A stretch of 64,000 bases of DNA from contig NZ_CP011480.1 of the NCBI RefSeq assembly GCF_001011155.1, positions 1 to 64,000 on the forward strand, in the 5' to 3' direction. The notes beneath the pieces are model-generated. The model made no database searches and was not told the DNA's origin. It saw nothing but the letters and a program-made list of their open reading frames with translations. Every line of letters starts with the position of its first letter. Position 1 is the first letter of the stretch. A program made the translations under genes and the position numbers. Source of the stretch: Hoeflea sp. IMCC20628. Lineage in GTDB: Bacteria; Pseudomonadota; Alphaproteobacteria; Rhizobiales; Rhizobiaceae. Below, in pieces: positions 33,010-43,700 of this stretch.

Positions 33010-35220
33010 ATGATCCGCTCCCTACACAGATGGCCCGGCCTCATCGCCGCCGCCCTTCTTCTTGTCCTCAGCCTTTCCGGCGCCGGGCTGTCGGTTTTTC
33101 CGGCACTCGAGACCGTGACAGTGCCTGCACAGACGGAGGTCGGTCTCAGTATCGCTGACCTGACAGCGCGGGTTCTGGTCACTCATCCGGGGGTCGAGCA
33201 GATCAAGCGTGCCCCCTCGGGGCGGATCACTGCCTACTGGTTTGACAACGGCACGCCTGGGGCTGCCGTCGTCGACCCGGTGACCGGTCTCGATGCCGGT
33301 TCCGCCGACGCATCTCCCGTAGAGCGGTGGCTGAAAACGCTGCATCGCTCGTTGTTTCTCGATGATTCAGGGCGAATTGTGGCCGCCATTGGCGCCGCCG
33401 CCATGCTCGTTCTTTCGATTTCCGGTACAGCACTCGTTGTCCGCCGCACAGGCGGCTGGCGCCGGGTGTTCACGTCCCTGAAAGGGCCGCTGCCGGGTCG
33501 GTTGCACGTCGAGATCGCCCGTTTTTCAATCGTCGGACTTTTGCTGTCATCGGTGACCGCCTTGTGGATGACCGCCTCGACATTCGGCTATCTGCCTGAA
33601 AGCAATGTAACGCCTCCGATTCCGGATACGGTCAGCGGTGAGAGCGGGTTCTCGGTAGTACACATGCAGGCTCTGCGCACCACGCCGCTGGCTTCGTTGA
33701 GGGAACTGACGTTTCCATATCCTGATGATCCAACCGACGTCTTCACGCTGAAAACCGATGCCGGACAGGGCTATATCGATCAGGGAACCGGTGCGCTTCT
33801 GGCCTGGGTCGAACCCGGCATGTGGGACCGGATATCGGAAACCATTTACATGCTTCACACCGGCCAGGGTGCCGCGACACTCGGCCTTCTGCTTGGACTG
33901 ATGGCGCTCGGAGTCCCATTGATGGCGGTGACCGGAATTATCGTATGGATTGCAGGGCGGCGCGCCCGGCCGAAGCTGCGCGGTAACGTGGCGGCAGGTC
34001 ATGCTGACACGGTCCTGCTCGTGGGCAGCGAGGGCGGCAATGTCTGGGGCTTTGCGGCAACGCTGCAGGCGGCTCTGACAGCAGCAGGTCAAAAGGTTCA
34101 TGCGGCGCCGATGTCGGCATTCGCGCCTGATCGTTACACAAATGCTGAACGTATCATCGTTCTCGCCTCGACCTATGGCGATGGCGTAGCGCCGGCCTCG
34201 GCGAAGGGGTTTCTTGATCGCCTTGCTGCCTTGCCCACGCCTCCGGCCATGCCGCTCGCTATCCTGGGTTTTGGCGACCGCAGCTTTCCGGATTTTTGCG
34301 GTTTCGCAAAGCAGGTGGCCTGCGCCGCCGAAGCAAAGGGCTGGACCGCTTTTCTGCCGATGGACACCGTAAACCGGCAGTCTCCGCAAGATTTCGCCCG
34401 TTGGGGCCATTTGCTCGGTGCAGCGATGGACCTGCCTCTGGAACTCGATCACCAGCCAGTGGCACCCCGGACATCCGCATTCACGCTGATTTCGCGTCGC
34501 GACTACGGCGCCGAGGTGCAGGCGCCGATGGCAATCCTGCGCTTCGCCTTGCCGCATATCCCCGTTTGGCGTCGGATAACCGGGCTCGGCGTCTCCCGTT
34601 TCGCTGCAGGAGATCTGATCGGAATTGTGCCTGAGGGATCACCGTCGCCGCGTTTTTATTCGCTGGCCTCTGGTGCCAAGGACGGCTTTGTAGAAATCTG
34701 CGTGCGCAAGCATCCCGGCGGCCTGTGTTCGGGACAACTTCTCGCACTAAACCCAGGGGCCGCTATTCATGGCTTCATTCGTCCCAATCCGGGGTTCAGG
34801 CCGGCGCGTGGCAAAAAGCCGGTTATCCTGATCGGTGCTGGTACCGGTATCGGTCCGCTGGTTGGATTTGCGCGGGCGAACACGCGGCGTCAGCCTATGC
34901 ACTTGTGGTTTGGCGCCCGCCATCCCGACAATGATCTTCTCTATCGCCCTGAGCTTATCGACTGGCACACAGATGGAAGGCTCACTTCGGTCGCGGCAGC
35001 CTTTTCCCGGACAGAAACCCGCACCTATGTGCAGGACATTCTGCGCCGTGACCGGGCCCGGGTCGCACGGCTGATCGCCAATGGCGCACAGGTTCTGGTC
35101 TGTGGTGGACGCGATATGGCAGCAGGCGTCGCCGAAGCAATGACCGACATCTTGGCTTCACAGGGCCTGACCCCTGCAATGCTGAAATCGGAGGGACGAT
35201 ATGCCGAAGACGTTTACTGA
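33010..35220 (+). CDS. PepSY transmembrane / flavodoxin / FAD-NAD(P)H reductase fusion
   Basis: 736 residues. The N-terminal half is a PepSY membrane module: SLHRWPGLIAAALLLVLSLSG, LKTLHRSLFLDD, then helices near 130, 180 and 290 with a conserved LHTGQ. A flavodoxin domain follows from about 335 (VLLVGSEGGNVWGFA, STYGDG, LGFGDRSFPDFCGF), then the FAD domain (RFYSLAS near 547, GLCSGQL) and the NAD(P)H domain (LIGAGTGIGPLVGFA near 610, FGARHPDNDLLY). Electrons should run from NAD(P)H through FAD and FMN to membrane heme or flavin and out to a periplasmic acceptor. ATG at 33010 preferred; a GTG at 32995 overlaps the previous stop. Confidence 0.88.
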   Translation: MIRSLHRWPGLIAAALLLVLSLSGAGLSVFPALETVTVPAQTEVGLSIADLTARVLVTHPGVEQIKRAPSGRITAYWFDNGTPGAAVVDPVTGLDAGSADASPVERWLKTLHRSLFLDDSGRIVAAIGAAAMLVLSISGTALVVRRTGGWRRVFTSLKGPLPGRLHVEIARFSIVGLLLSSVTALWMTASTFGYLPESNVTPPIPDTVSGESGFSVVHMQALRTTPLASLRELTFPYPDDPTDVFTLKTDAGQGYIDQGTGALLAWVEPGMWDRISETIYMLHTGQGAATLGLLLGLMALGVPLMAVTGIIVWIAGRRARPKLRGNVAAGHADTVLLVGSEGGNVWGFAATLQAALTAAGQKVHAAPMSAFAPDRYTNAERIIVLASTYGDGVAPASAKGFLDRLAALPTPPAMPLAILGFGDRSFPDFCGFAKQVACAAEAKGWTAFLPMDTVNRQSPQDFARWGHLLGAAMDLPLELDHQPVAPRTSAFTLISRRDYGAEVQAPMAILRFALPHIPVWRRITGLGVSRFAAGDLIGIVPEGSPSPRFYSLASGAKDGFVEICVRKHPGGLCSGQLLALNPGAAIHGFIRPNPGFRPARGKKPVILIGAGTGIGPLVGFARANTRRQPMHLWFGARHPDNDLLYRPELIDWHTDGRLTSVAAAFSRTETRTYVQDILRRDRARVARLIANGAQVLVCGGRDMAAGVAEAMTDILASQGLTPAMLKSEGRYAEDVY

Positions 35221-36166
35221 TCTCAAGCGCCACGTGCTCAATGGCGAGACCATGGGTACCCGCTGGTCCGCGTTGTTTCATAAGCCAGTCGATTTTGATG
35301 TGGTCCCGGTTGCCGCAGCCATGGCGGCTGCCGTGACCGAGGTGGATCAGCAGATGTCCACCTGGAAGCCCGACAGCGATCTGATGCGGTTGAACTCCGC
35401 GCTACCGGGTGTCTGGGTCCATTGTCCCGAACATCTGATGATCGTACTGGAAATGGCGGTTTCGATTGGTCGGGCTTCGGGCGGCGCCTTCGACATTGGC
35501 GTGGGCGATGCGGTTTCGGCCTGGGGCTTTGGCTCTGCCACGGCAGATCCTGCCCGTATTCAGGCAGCCCTATCTGAAGCCCGACGCCCGACACATGATG
35601 TGCTCGAACTCGATATGTCCGGACGGCGAGTGCGAAAAAGCGCTTCGGTGACGCTGGACCTGTCAGGGATTGCAAAGGGCTACGGCGTGGACCGCCTGAC
35701 AGATGTGGCGAGGAGATTCCACATTTCGGACGCGCTGCTCTCGATCGACGGCGAACTGCGCGGGATCGGACTCCAGCCCGATAATACTCCCTGGGCGATC
35801 GCAATTGAGGACCCGGACTACGCGGCGCGTAAACCATTGACTATTGTGACCCTGCACGATGCCGCTGTTGCCACCTCGGGTGACTACCGGCATTGGATCG
35901 ACGTCGGCCCAAAACGATTGTCCCACACCATGGATCCGGGGCGAGGCGGGCCGTTGGCGCAGTCGCCCGCTTCGGTCACGGTCATTGCCGAAACCTGCAT
36001 GGCTGCCGATGCCTGGGCAACCGCGCTTATAGTGAAAGGCAGCTCGGAAGGGGCAGAATTGGCCCGTCAAATGGGCTTAAACGCCCTGTTTGTCGAGCGC
36101 GAAGGCAATCGTCTGCGTCAAACAGCCGTCGGCTCGCTTTTTAATTCCGGTTCGGTAGAAATGTAG
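35201..36166 (+). CDS. apbE: FAD:protein FMN transferase (ApbE)
   Basis: 321 residues. Motifs: NGETMGTRW at the start, DQQMSTWKPDSDLMRLN, ASVTLDLSGIAKGYGVD, SIDGELRGIG, HTMDPGRGGPL and the Mg-binding ETCMAADAWATALI. The enzyme moves FMN from FAD to Ser/Thr of target proteins. The start overlaps the reductase gene by 20 bp, so they are co-transcribed. Unlike most ApbE proteins it shows no signal peptide or lipobox, so it may act in the cytosol before export, or its N-terminus may be misassigned. The obvious target is the DUF2271 protein. Confidence 0.92.
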   Translation: MPKTFTDLKRHVLNGETMGTRWSALFHKPVDFDVVPVAAAMAAAVTEVDQQMSTWKPDSDLMRLNSALPGVWVHCPEHLMIVLEMAVSIGRASGGAFDIGVGDAVSAWGFGSATADPARIQAALSEARRPTHDVLELDMSGRRVRKSASVTLDLSGIAKGYGVDRLTDVARRFHISDALLSIDGELRGIGLQPDNTPWAIAIEDPDYAARKPLTIVTLHDAAVATSGDYRHWIDVGPKRLSHTMDPGRGGPLAQSPASVTVIAETCMAADAWATALIVKGSSEGAELARQMGLNALFVEREGNRLRQTAVGSLFNSGSVEM

Positions 36167-36795
36167 GATCCAGGGAGGATCTATCGCAAACGAAATGGCG
36201 CTGGATTCACATTTCAAGTGCGCCACCGAGTTGGTGAGCGCAAGCCGAGGTATTTTCGCGGGGTTGAGTTAAGCATCCAGACGATGTCTTCGATGTCGGT
36301 TTCGCGATTCGGAAAGCCTTGTCGATCGGGGCAGTTCGCGCCTAATCCGTCCATTTTGTTCATCTCCACTCCATGAAAGTTTCGATGACCAGAAATCCTC
36401 CTTTGTTCAAACCCCTTAATCTGTCCCACGTGCGCTGACGTCAGACACTCAAGCGAGACCTGGCGGCAAAATGGCAACGGGTGTTTCTGGTTCGCCGGGC
36501 GCGATGAGGGGTTGCGTACGAGCGCGGATATCTGGCCTGGACGTTCGAGATAGAAGGTGGCTGACGGCGAGCGCCGCCACGACCGAAGCCAGCGAAAAGC
36601 GAAAACTCCAATTGATGAAAGTCAATGCCAGTTACGATTGTCGTCGTTAAGGTCACTTCAGCATGGATGGTTTGCCGGTTGCCAGAATCCCGCCATCAAA
36701 ACAGTCCATAGACAATATGCAGAATCAATCCAGGCTCCAGGCAGCCGAACGAAGCTCCAGTTTCTAAGCGTTTACCTTTTCAAGGAGGCCGGATT
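36167..36795. other. Intergenic region with an IS30-like remnant
   Basis: About 630 bp between apbE and the stress-protein gene. Apart from the IS30-like fragment at 36214-36324, nothing recognisable is seen. The promoter of the usp-ndvB pair should lie near the right end, before the AAGGAGG at about 36780-36786. Confidence 0.4.
36214..36324 (-). pseudogene. IS30-like transposase C-terminal remnant
   Basis: The minus strand reads RQGFPNRETDIEDIVWML, then NSTPRKYLGLRSPTRWRT. The N-x-x-P-R-K-x-L-G-x-x-(S/T)-P pattern is the C-terminal signature of IS30-type DDE transposases. Only about 36 codons remain. Confidence 0.55.
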
Positions 36796-37788
36796 ATGCA
36801 GGACGATTCCATAGCCGCTAATGGGTGCAAGACGCCGCGCGTCTTGGTGTGTATCGATTTGGCAAAGGAAACGCAGGAAATCATTCCACCCGCCAAGGCT
36901 ATTGCCAGGGCATTGAGTGCCGAACTGGCCTTTGTCCATGTCATCAAGGCGCACGGTCGCGCCGAGAACGGATCACCCATTGATCCGGTTGAATGGGAGA
37001 TCATGCGCCGTGAGGCCAAAGCCCATATGGAACGGTTTGCTCAAGAGCACGCAGACGGTGACGAAATGCCGACCACGCACGTGCTCGAGGGAAACTGCAC
37101 CGACCAGATATGCGATGTGATGGCCAGCAGGCCACAGGATATTGCTGTACTCGGACGGGAGCATGACGAAACAGGCGCGCATATTGGCGAAACGGCGCGT
37201 GAGATGCTGGAAAGCGGAACCAATTCTCTTTTTCTGGTGCCGCTTGGTGTCGAGCCAAAGCAGAAGTTTTCCAGAATCCTCGTACCTCTCGACTGCTCGA
37301 GGCGATCAGAACGCATCATACCGTTGGTCGAAAAGATCGCCCGGTCAGAAAATGCCGAGGTCGTGCTAGTCCATGCGGTACCGGAGCCTGGTCTCACCGA
37401 CGCAGGGCTTGGCGAGCCCAACGACAAAGAGCTGATTTCCCAGTTCAACAAGCGCAATGAACGTGTCGCCAAGAAGTATCTCGATCATCTGTCTGGACGC
37501 ATTCGCACGGGCGGAGTGCGTGTCAGAAGTCTGGTTCTCAGCGGCGGCGACGTCCGTCGTCAATTGGCTGCTGCAATCGGGGAGCAGGCGATAGACCTTC
37601 TGGTTCTGGCCTCGCATGGACAGAGCGGTTTCGCCGATGTGCCATTCGGCGATGTAGCCAACTACCTGATCAAAAGTTCGAACGTTCCGACCATGGTCAT
37701 TCGGTTTGGCGGAAATGCCACCGAGAAGCATGCCTTTTCGGAGGCCCGGTCGAAAGGCGCTCGCAGTCCCGGTACGCTGGCACAATGA
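36796..37788 (+). CDS. Tandem universal stress protein (UspA family)
   Basis: 330 residues with two Usp domains, about 15-145 and 155-310. Each opens with RVLVCIDLA or RILVPLDCS. The second ends with the ATP-binding pattern ASHGQSGFADVPFGDVANYLIKSS; the first is more degenerate (GREHDETGAHIGETAREMLES). AAGGAGG lies just upstream. The stop overlaps the ndvB start (ATGA), which couples it to glucan synthesis. A stress or osmotic signal feeding into glucan production is a reasonable inference. Confidence 0.88.
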   Translation: MQDDSIAANGCKTPRVLVCIDLAKETQEIIPPAKAIARALSAELAFVHVIKAHGRAENGSPIDPVEWEIMRREAKAHMERFAQEHADGDEMPTTHVLEGNCTDQICDVMASRPQDIAVLGREHDETGAHIGETAREMLESGTNSLFLVPLGVEPKQKFSRILVPLDCSRRSERIIPLVEKIARSENAEVVLVHAVPEPGLTDAGLGEPNDKELISQFNKRNERVAKKYLDHLSGRIRTGGVRVRSLVLSGGDVRRQLAAAIGEQAIDLLVLASHGQSGFADVPFGDVANYLIKSSNVPTMVIRFGGNATEKHAFSEARSKGARSPGTLAQ

Positions 37789-40700
37789 TACAGGAAGAAC
37801 CACAGTCTCAACCCGATCCTCTGGTTCTGGAGGCCCACGCTCTGGCCAAGTCCGCCAGATATGGGCCGCCACCGCCAATGCCGCTTGATCTCCTGCAAAA
37901 GATCGATGCGCTTCCGGACTGGCTGGAAAACCTCAGGCGCTTCTGCGCAGAGCCCAAGCCCGATCAGGCCCGTGCCGCTGACTGGTTGCTCGATAATGAT
38001 TACCAGATTTCACGGGCCATCCGCGAAGTAGATCACGATATGCCTGCTGCATTTTACAACCGGCTGCATGTCATGGCAGATGGCGGATCTGCGCTTCCGC
38101 GCATCTTCAGGATCGCATATGCGATCCTCACAGCCACGCGGTTTCAGCTCTCCGTTCCAAGTCTCGTCGATTTTCTCGTCGCATACCAGAAAACCGTACC
38201 GCTGACGACGGCTGAACTCTGGGCGCTGCCCTCGATGTTGCGCATTGCCGGTCTGGAAATACTGGCGAACGGCTTCAAAACGCTTGACGAGAGCCTCGAA
38301 CCGCCATTCGAACTCAGTCGTTTCGCTGCCGAGAACCTGCCACTGGATCCAACTGGCTGTATATCCCAGGCGATCACCGCGATCATCGCGGTACGCGGGA
38401 TTGAATGGCGCGATGTTGTCGACAAGACCAGCATGTCAGAGGCACTGTTGCGCTCGGATCCCGCCAATGTTTACGCACGGATGGATTTCGAGACACGCGA
38501 CAGGTACCGGCAGGCTGTTGAAATGCTCAGCACCGGCTCGGGCATGGACGAAATCGCGATTATTGAAGCCGCCCTCGACCTTGCACGCGCAGCGCCCGAT
38601 GATCCCCGCCGCTTTCATGTGGGATACTGGCTGATTGATGACGGCCGCCCGGAGCTTGAACGCAAACTGGGCTTTCGTGTTTCCATTCGTGAACGGTTCC
38701 GCCGTTTGGCTTTGCGACATGCTGGCAAGACCTACGCGACCACTCTTGCGGTCTTTGTGGCGCTGGCGTTGGTGTGGCCTTTGCTGCTTATCGCCGGAAC
38801 GGGGGGCGGCCTGCTGGCGCAAACAGGGGGCTTGCTGTTGTCGTTGCTGCCAGCAACGCTTCTCAGTGTTACAGTCCTGCACTGGCTCATAACGCGCATC
38901 GCGCAGCCTCGCCTTCTTCCAATGATGGATTTCCGCAAGAAAATTCCCGAGGACTGTCCGACCTGCGTGGTGGTGCCGGTTATCATTAAACACGCCGAAG
39001 AGATCGCCGACATCGTCGAACGGCTGGAAATCCGTTACCTTTCCAACCGCGATCCGATGCTCAGCTTTGTTCTGCTTTCTGACTATGCTGACGCGCCAAC
39101 CGAGCACCTTCCGCAAGATGAAGACATCAGAAAAGCGCTGATTGACGTGATCCGGACGCTGAATGTGCGTTACGCCGATGAAAGGGGCGATTCATTTTTC
39201 TTGCTGCATCGGTCTCGCCAGTACAATCCATCGGAAAACTGCTGGATGGGATGGGAAAGAAAGCGCGGCAAGCTGGAGCAGTTCAATGCATTCCTTTTCG
39301 ATGGGAATGCAGATGCGTTCGAATGCCATGAAGGTGAGATCAGCCGGCTGCAAGATACGCGTTTTGTGATCACGCTCGATGCGGACACCACCCTGTCTCC
39401 AGGCTCAGCAGCCAAGTTGATTGGCACGCTCGCGCATCCGTTGAACCAGGCAGTGATCGATCCCCATACAGGCAAGGTTGTCTCCGGATACGCCATTGTC
39501 CAACCAAGAATCGAGATCTTGCCGATCAAGGGGCCTGCCACGCTGTTCTGCCGTCTCTATGCCGGCGATACGGCAATTGACATTTATTCCCGAGCTGTCT
39601 CGGACGTCTATCAGGATCTGTTCGGTACAGGAATTTTTGTCGGCAAAGGCATCTATGATGTTGCGGCTTTCAGAAAGAGCCTTGCCGGCCGTGTGCCGGA
39701 AAACACTGTGCTCAGTCACGATCTTTTCGAAGGACTTTACGGACGTACGGCGCTGGCAACCAATATTGTCCTCTATGAGGAATTTCCCGCGACCTATACC
39801 GAATATTCAGTCCGCCAGCACCGGTGGACCCGCGGCGACTGGCAGCTATTACCCTGGCTTGGGCGCAAGGTGCCAAGTGCGGACGGACAATCGGTTCCCA
39901 ATGTTCTCTCCAGCCTCGACCGCTGGAAGATCATCGACAATCTTCGCCGCAGCCTGATTCCGCCGGCGCTACTTCTTTTCTTCGTTGCCGGGTGGCTGCT
40001 GCTGCCGGGCAGTGCCTGGGTGTGGACGGCGTTGGCAACACTGGCACCAGGCACCTACCTCATCGGCCAATTGCAATCGATCGTCATGGGTGATCCGCGG
40101 CGGGGATTTTTTGACGATCTCGCATTCCGGTTCGGAGAACGCTTCGGCCGCTGGTTTCTCGCAATTGTCTTCCTGGTCAGCAATACGCTGATTTCGCTCG
40201 ATGCGATCGGGCGAACACTCTGGCGACTGGGTGTGAGAAGGGGCCGCTTGCTGGAATGGCGGTCTGCCGCACACGCAAGGTCTCTGCTCGGGAACGGCAG
40301 TTTGCGACTTAACACCTGGCGCATGATGTGGCCATCGACCGCTGTTGCCGCGCTACTTGCCGTGGATCTGGCGATTTACAAGGCGTCGGCTCTGCCGTCG
40401 GCGGCGCCGATCTTGGTGCTTTGGATACTCGCGCCGGAGATCGCGGTATGGATCGGCAAACCGCGCAAGTTTCGTCAGGAAACCTTGCACGACCGCGACC
40501 GAACCTTTCTCAGGCACATCGCCCGTCGTACCTGGTTGTTTTTCGAGACCTTTGCAGGCCCCGAGGACAACTGGCTACCGCCGGATAATTTTCAGGAAAC
40601 ACCAAAGAGCGAAATCGCTCATCGGACTTCGCCGACCAATATCGGGCTGTATCTAGTCTCGGCAAACGCCGCGCTTGATTTCGGTTTCGTGGGGAGTTCC

Positions 40701-43700
40701 GATTTCGCAGTCCGTGTCCGCAACGCGATTGCAACGACCGAGAGGTTGGAATCCTATCGCGGCCATATCCTAAATTGGTTTGACACACGCAGCTTGACGC
40801 CGCTTGAACCGCGCTATGTCTCGACCGTCGACAGTGGCAATCTCGCTGTCAGCCTGATCGCGTTACGCAAGGGATGTCACGAAGCTGCAGAAGCGCCGGC
40901 AGTCAGCAAAGTGGTGTGGGATGGCCTGAAAAGCACTTTTGAATTGCTCTTCGAATCCGTCCGGGCGCTGCCGACGTCCAATCTGAGTGCCATCGACCGA
41001 TGCGAAGCAGAAATTGAACGCGAGCTGGATCGTGTAAGTGGCTTGGACACGAACTCGTACACCTCTCTCAAGCTTCTCGCAGATACGCACTGGCCTGCTC
41101 TCGAACGGTCGGTCGCTGAATGCATTTCTGCTTCCCCTGATGCAACCGACAAGCGTCTTGGCGAAGTTCATGCCTGGCTTGAGCGCACCCACCATCATAT
41201 CCGGGCATTGACGCGCGAGGTTGAAACTCTTCTGCCTTGGTGCGCTGCGGCAGCGGAGACACCGCAAGGAATGGAAAAGGTTGGCAGGGATCTGCTTGCC
41301 GTGCTGTCGCCGTTGATGCCGATGACAGAGCTTGCAGAACATAAACAGCGTGCCATCTCGCTTCTCGAAAAAGCTGATGCGGACGAAACTTTGAGCAAGG
41401 TTCACCGCGACTGGCTTGAGCAGGCAGGTGTCGCGATCGAGAGCGGTATCGGGGCGCAGCAGGCCCTTCGCGCAGACTTGCTGGATCTCGCCTCACGATG
41501 CGAGGCAATCGCCTACCGCATGGATTTCACGTTTCTCTACGATCCCGAAGCGCGATTGTTCCGGATTGGCTACAATGTCAGCACCGGCCAGCTCGATGCC
41601 AATCATTATGATCTTCTGGCGACCGAAGCTCGCATCGCCAGCTACTTCGCTATCGCCAAGCACGACGTACCGATCGAACACTGGTTCGCGCTTGGACGAC
41701 CCGTCACGCGCCTCAAGAACCGTCCGGTAGTGTTGTCCTGGAACGGCTCGATGTTTGAATACCTCATGCCGCCGATATTCTTGCCCGGCCAGCGGGATAC
41801 CTTGTTGGGCGAGAGCGAGTTGGCGGCGGTTGCATTCCAGCGCGCCTATTCGCGCGAGCGCGGCGTGCCGTGGGGAATATCGGAATCGGCATTTGCCACC
41901 ACGGATTCGGCAGGCAACTACCAGTATCGCGCTTTTGGCGTTCCCGGGCTCGGGCTGCGCCGTGGCCTGACAGATGACCTGGTAATTGCACCCTATGCCA
42001 GCGCCTTGGCATTGTGCTGCTGGCCCGGTGCTGCCGTGAAAAACATGCGGCATCTGCAAGAACTCGGGGCCGTCGGTCTCTACGGTTTCCATGACGCAAT
42101 CGACTATACGCCAAGCCGGGTAGCGGAGGGGAGGAGCTTCAGCATCGTCGGCAACTACATGGCGCACCACCACGGCATGACCATGGCCGCGATCGCCAAC
42201 GCACTTTATGGCGATATCTTTGTGCGCCGGACGTTGTCGGGACGACGGATGCAAACGGTCGAACAGCTGCTGCTAGAACGTGTGCCTTGGGATGCGCCGA
42301 TTGAAAAGGGGCGCCTCGATGAGGAGCTGCTTGCGGCCAAGAAGGAACACGTGGTGCAGGCGCTTCCTTCCTGGGTGCCATCACGTCGGGCCATGGTGCC
42401 GCAGATGCAGATGCTCGGCAATGGGCGGATGGCGTCGTGGATAACGGCGTCCGGAGCTGGCGGTTTGATGCTGGCCGACACCAGTCTGACCCGCTGGCGG
42501 CCTGATGCCACCAGCGACGGCTTCGGCTATTGGATCTACATCCGTGACACGCAGAACGGCGATTTCTGGTCGGCAGGGCGGTTGCCGACCGGTGTGACAA
42601 GTCCGGATTCGACGGTCATATTCCATCAGCACATGATCGAATTCTTTCAGCGGACCAACGGCATTGCCGTACGCATGGAGGTGTCGGTATCGCCCGCTGA
42701 CGATGCCGACATTCGCGAGATTTCAGTCACCAATGAAAGCGGCAGACCGCGCGTGATCGAGTTCACCAGCTACGCGGAAGTAGTTCTGGCTCCGCCGCTC
42801 GACGATGAACGCCACCCCGCTTTCAGCAAGCTCTTCGTGGAGAGTGACTATCTCGGGCCGCAGAAGGGCCTGTTGTTCACACGCCGGCCGCGACGGCCGG
42901 AAATGAAACCTCCGGTTCTGCTGCACACGCTGGTGAGCGACGGCCCGGACATCGCCATTACTGGCCACGAAACCGACCGGGCGCGCTTTATTGGACGTCT
43001 GGGCAACCAGCGCCGGCCGGCGGGACTAGACGCCGGATTGAGCGGAACGGTGGGATCCACGCTCGATCCGGTGATGAGCCTGCAAACGGAGGTTACTCTC
43101 AAGCCGGGGGAAACCAGGCGCTTTGCATTTGTCACGGTCGCTGGAACCGCGCGCGGCGAAGTGCTCGACATCGCCCAACGTCATGCGATGGGGACCCTCG
43201 AACAGGTCAAGCGTGATGCCGGCCGGGCAATGGCACGTGAGGTCGACCGTCTGGGTATCGCGCCGGCGCGCTTGCCGGAGCTGCAGGTGCTTGCATCGCT
43301 CCTGCAGACGCCACACCCGAATTTCCGCGAGACGCCTGCTGAAATCGACGGCAACGATGCGCGCCAGCCGGATCTGTGGCAATTCGGTATTTCCGGCGAC
43401 CATCCCATTCTGCTGTTGCGCATCACCGGCGAGACACCCTCGCAACTGCTCGAGCTGCTGGTCAAAGCACAAAACCTGTGGCTGCGAAGCGCCATGCGGT
43501 GTGATCTGGTGGTGCTGCGCAGCGAGCCGGCGGGCTATGAAGCTCCGCTGCGCGAGCGGATCATGGCAATTTTGCGCGAAACCGGGACATACGCCAATCT
43601 GGGGGCGGCCGGTGGCATTCACCTGCTCAGCACTGCTGCCATGACACCGGCAACTCTTCAGCGTCTGGCCGCTGCGGCAACGGTTATCCTCAATGATGAT

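Noticed and set aside
33547-34557. 336-codon minus-strand frame
   Set aside because: It lies fully inside the PepSY-flavodoxin-reductase gene, has shadow-like composition rich in Arg, His and Gln, and matches no family.
36214-36477. A complete small gene on the minus strand
   Set aside because: Only the last 36 codons resemble anything (IS30 C-terminus); the N-terminal part looks random.
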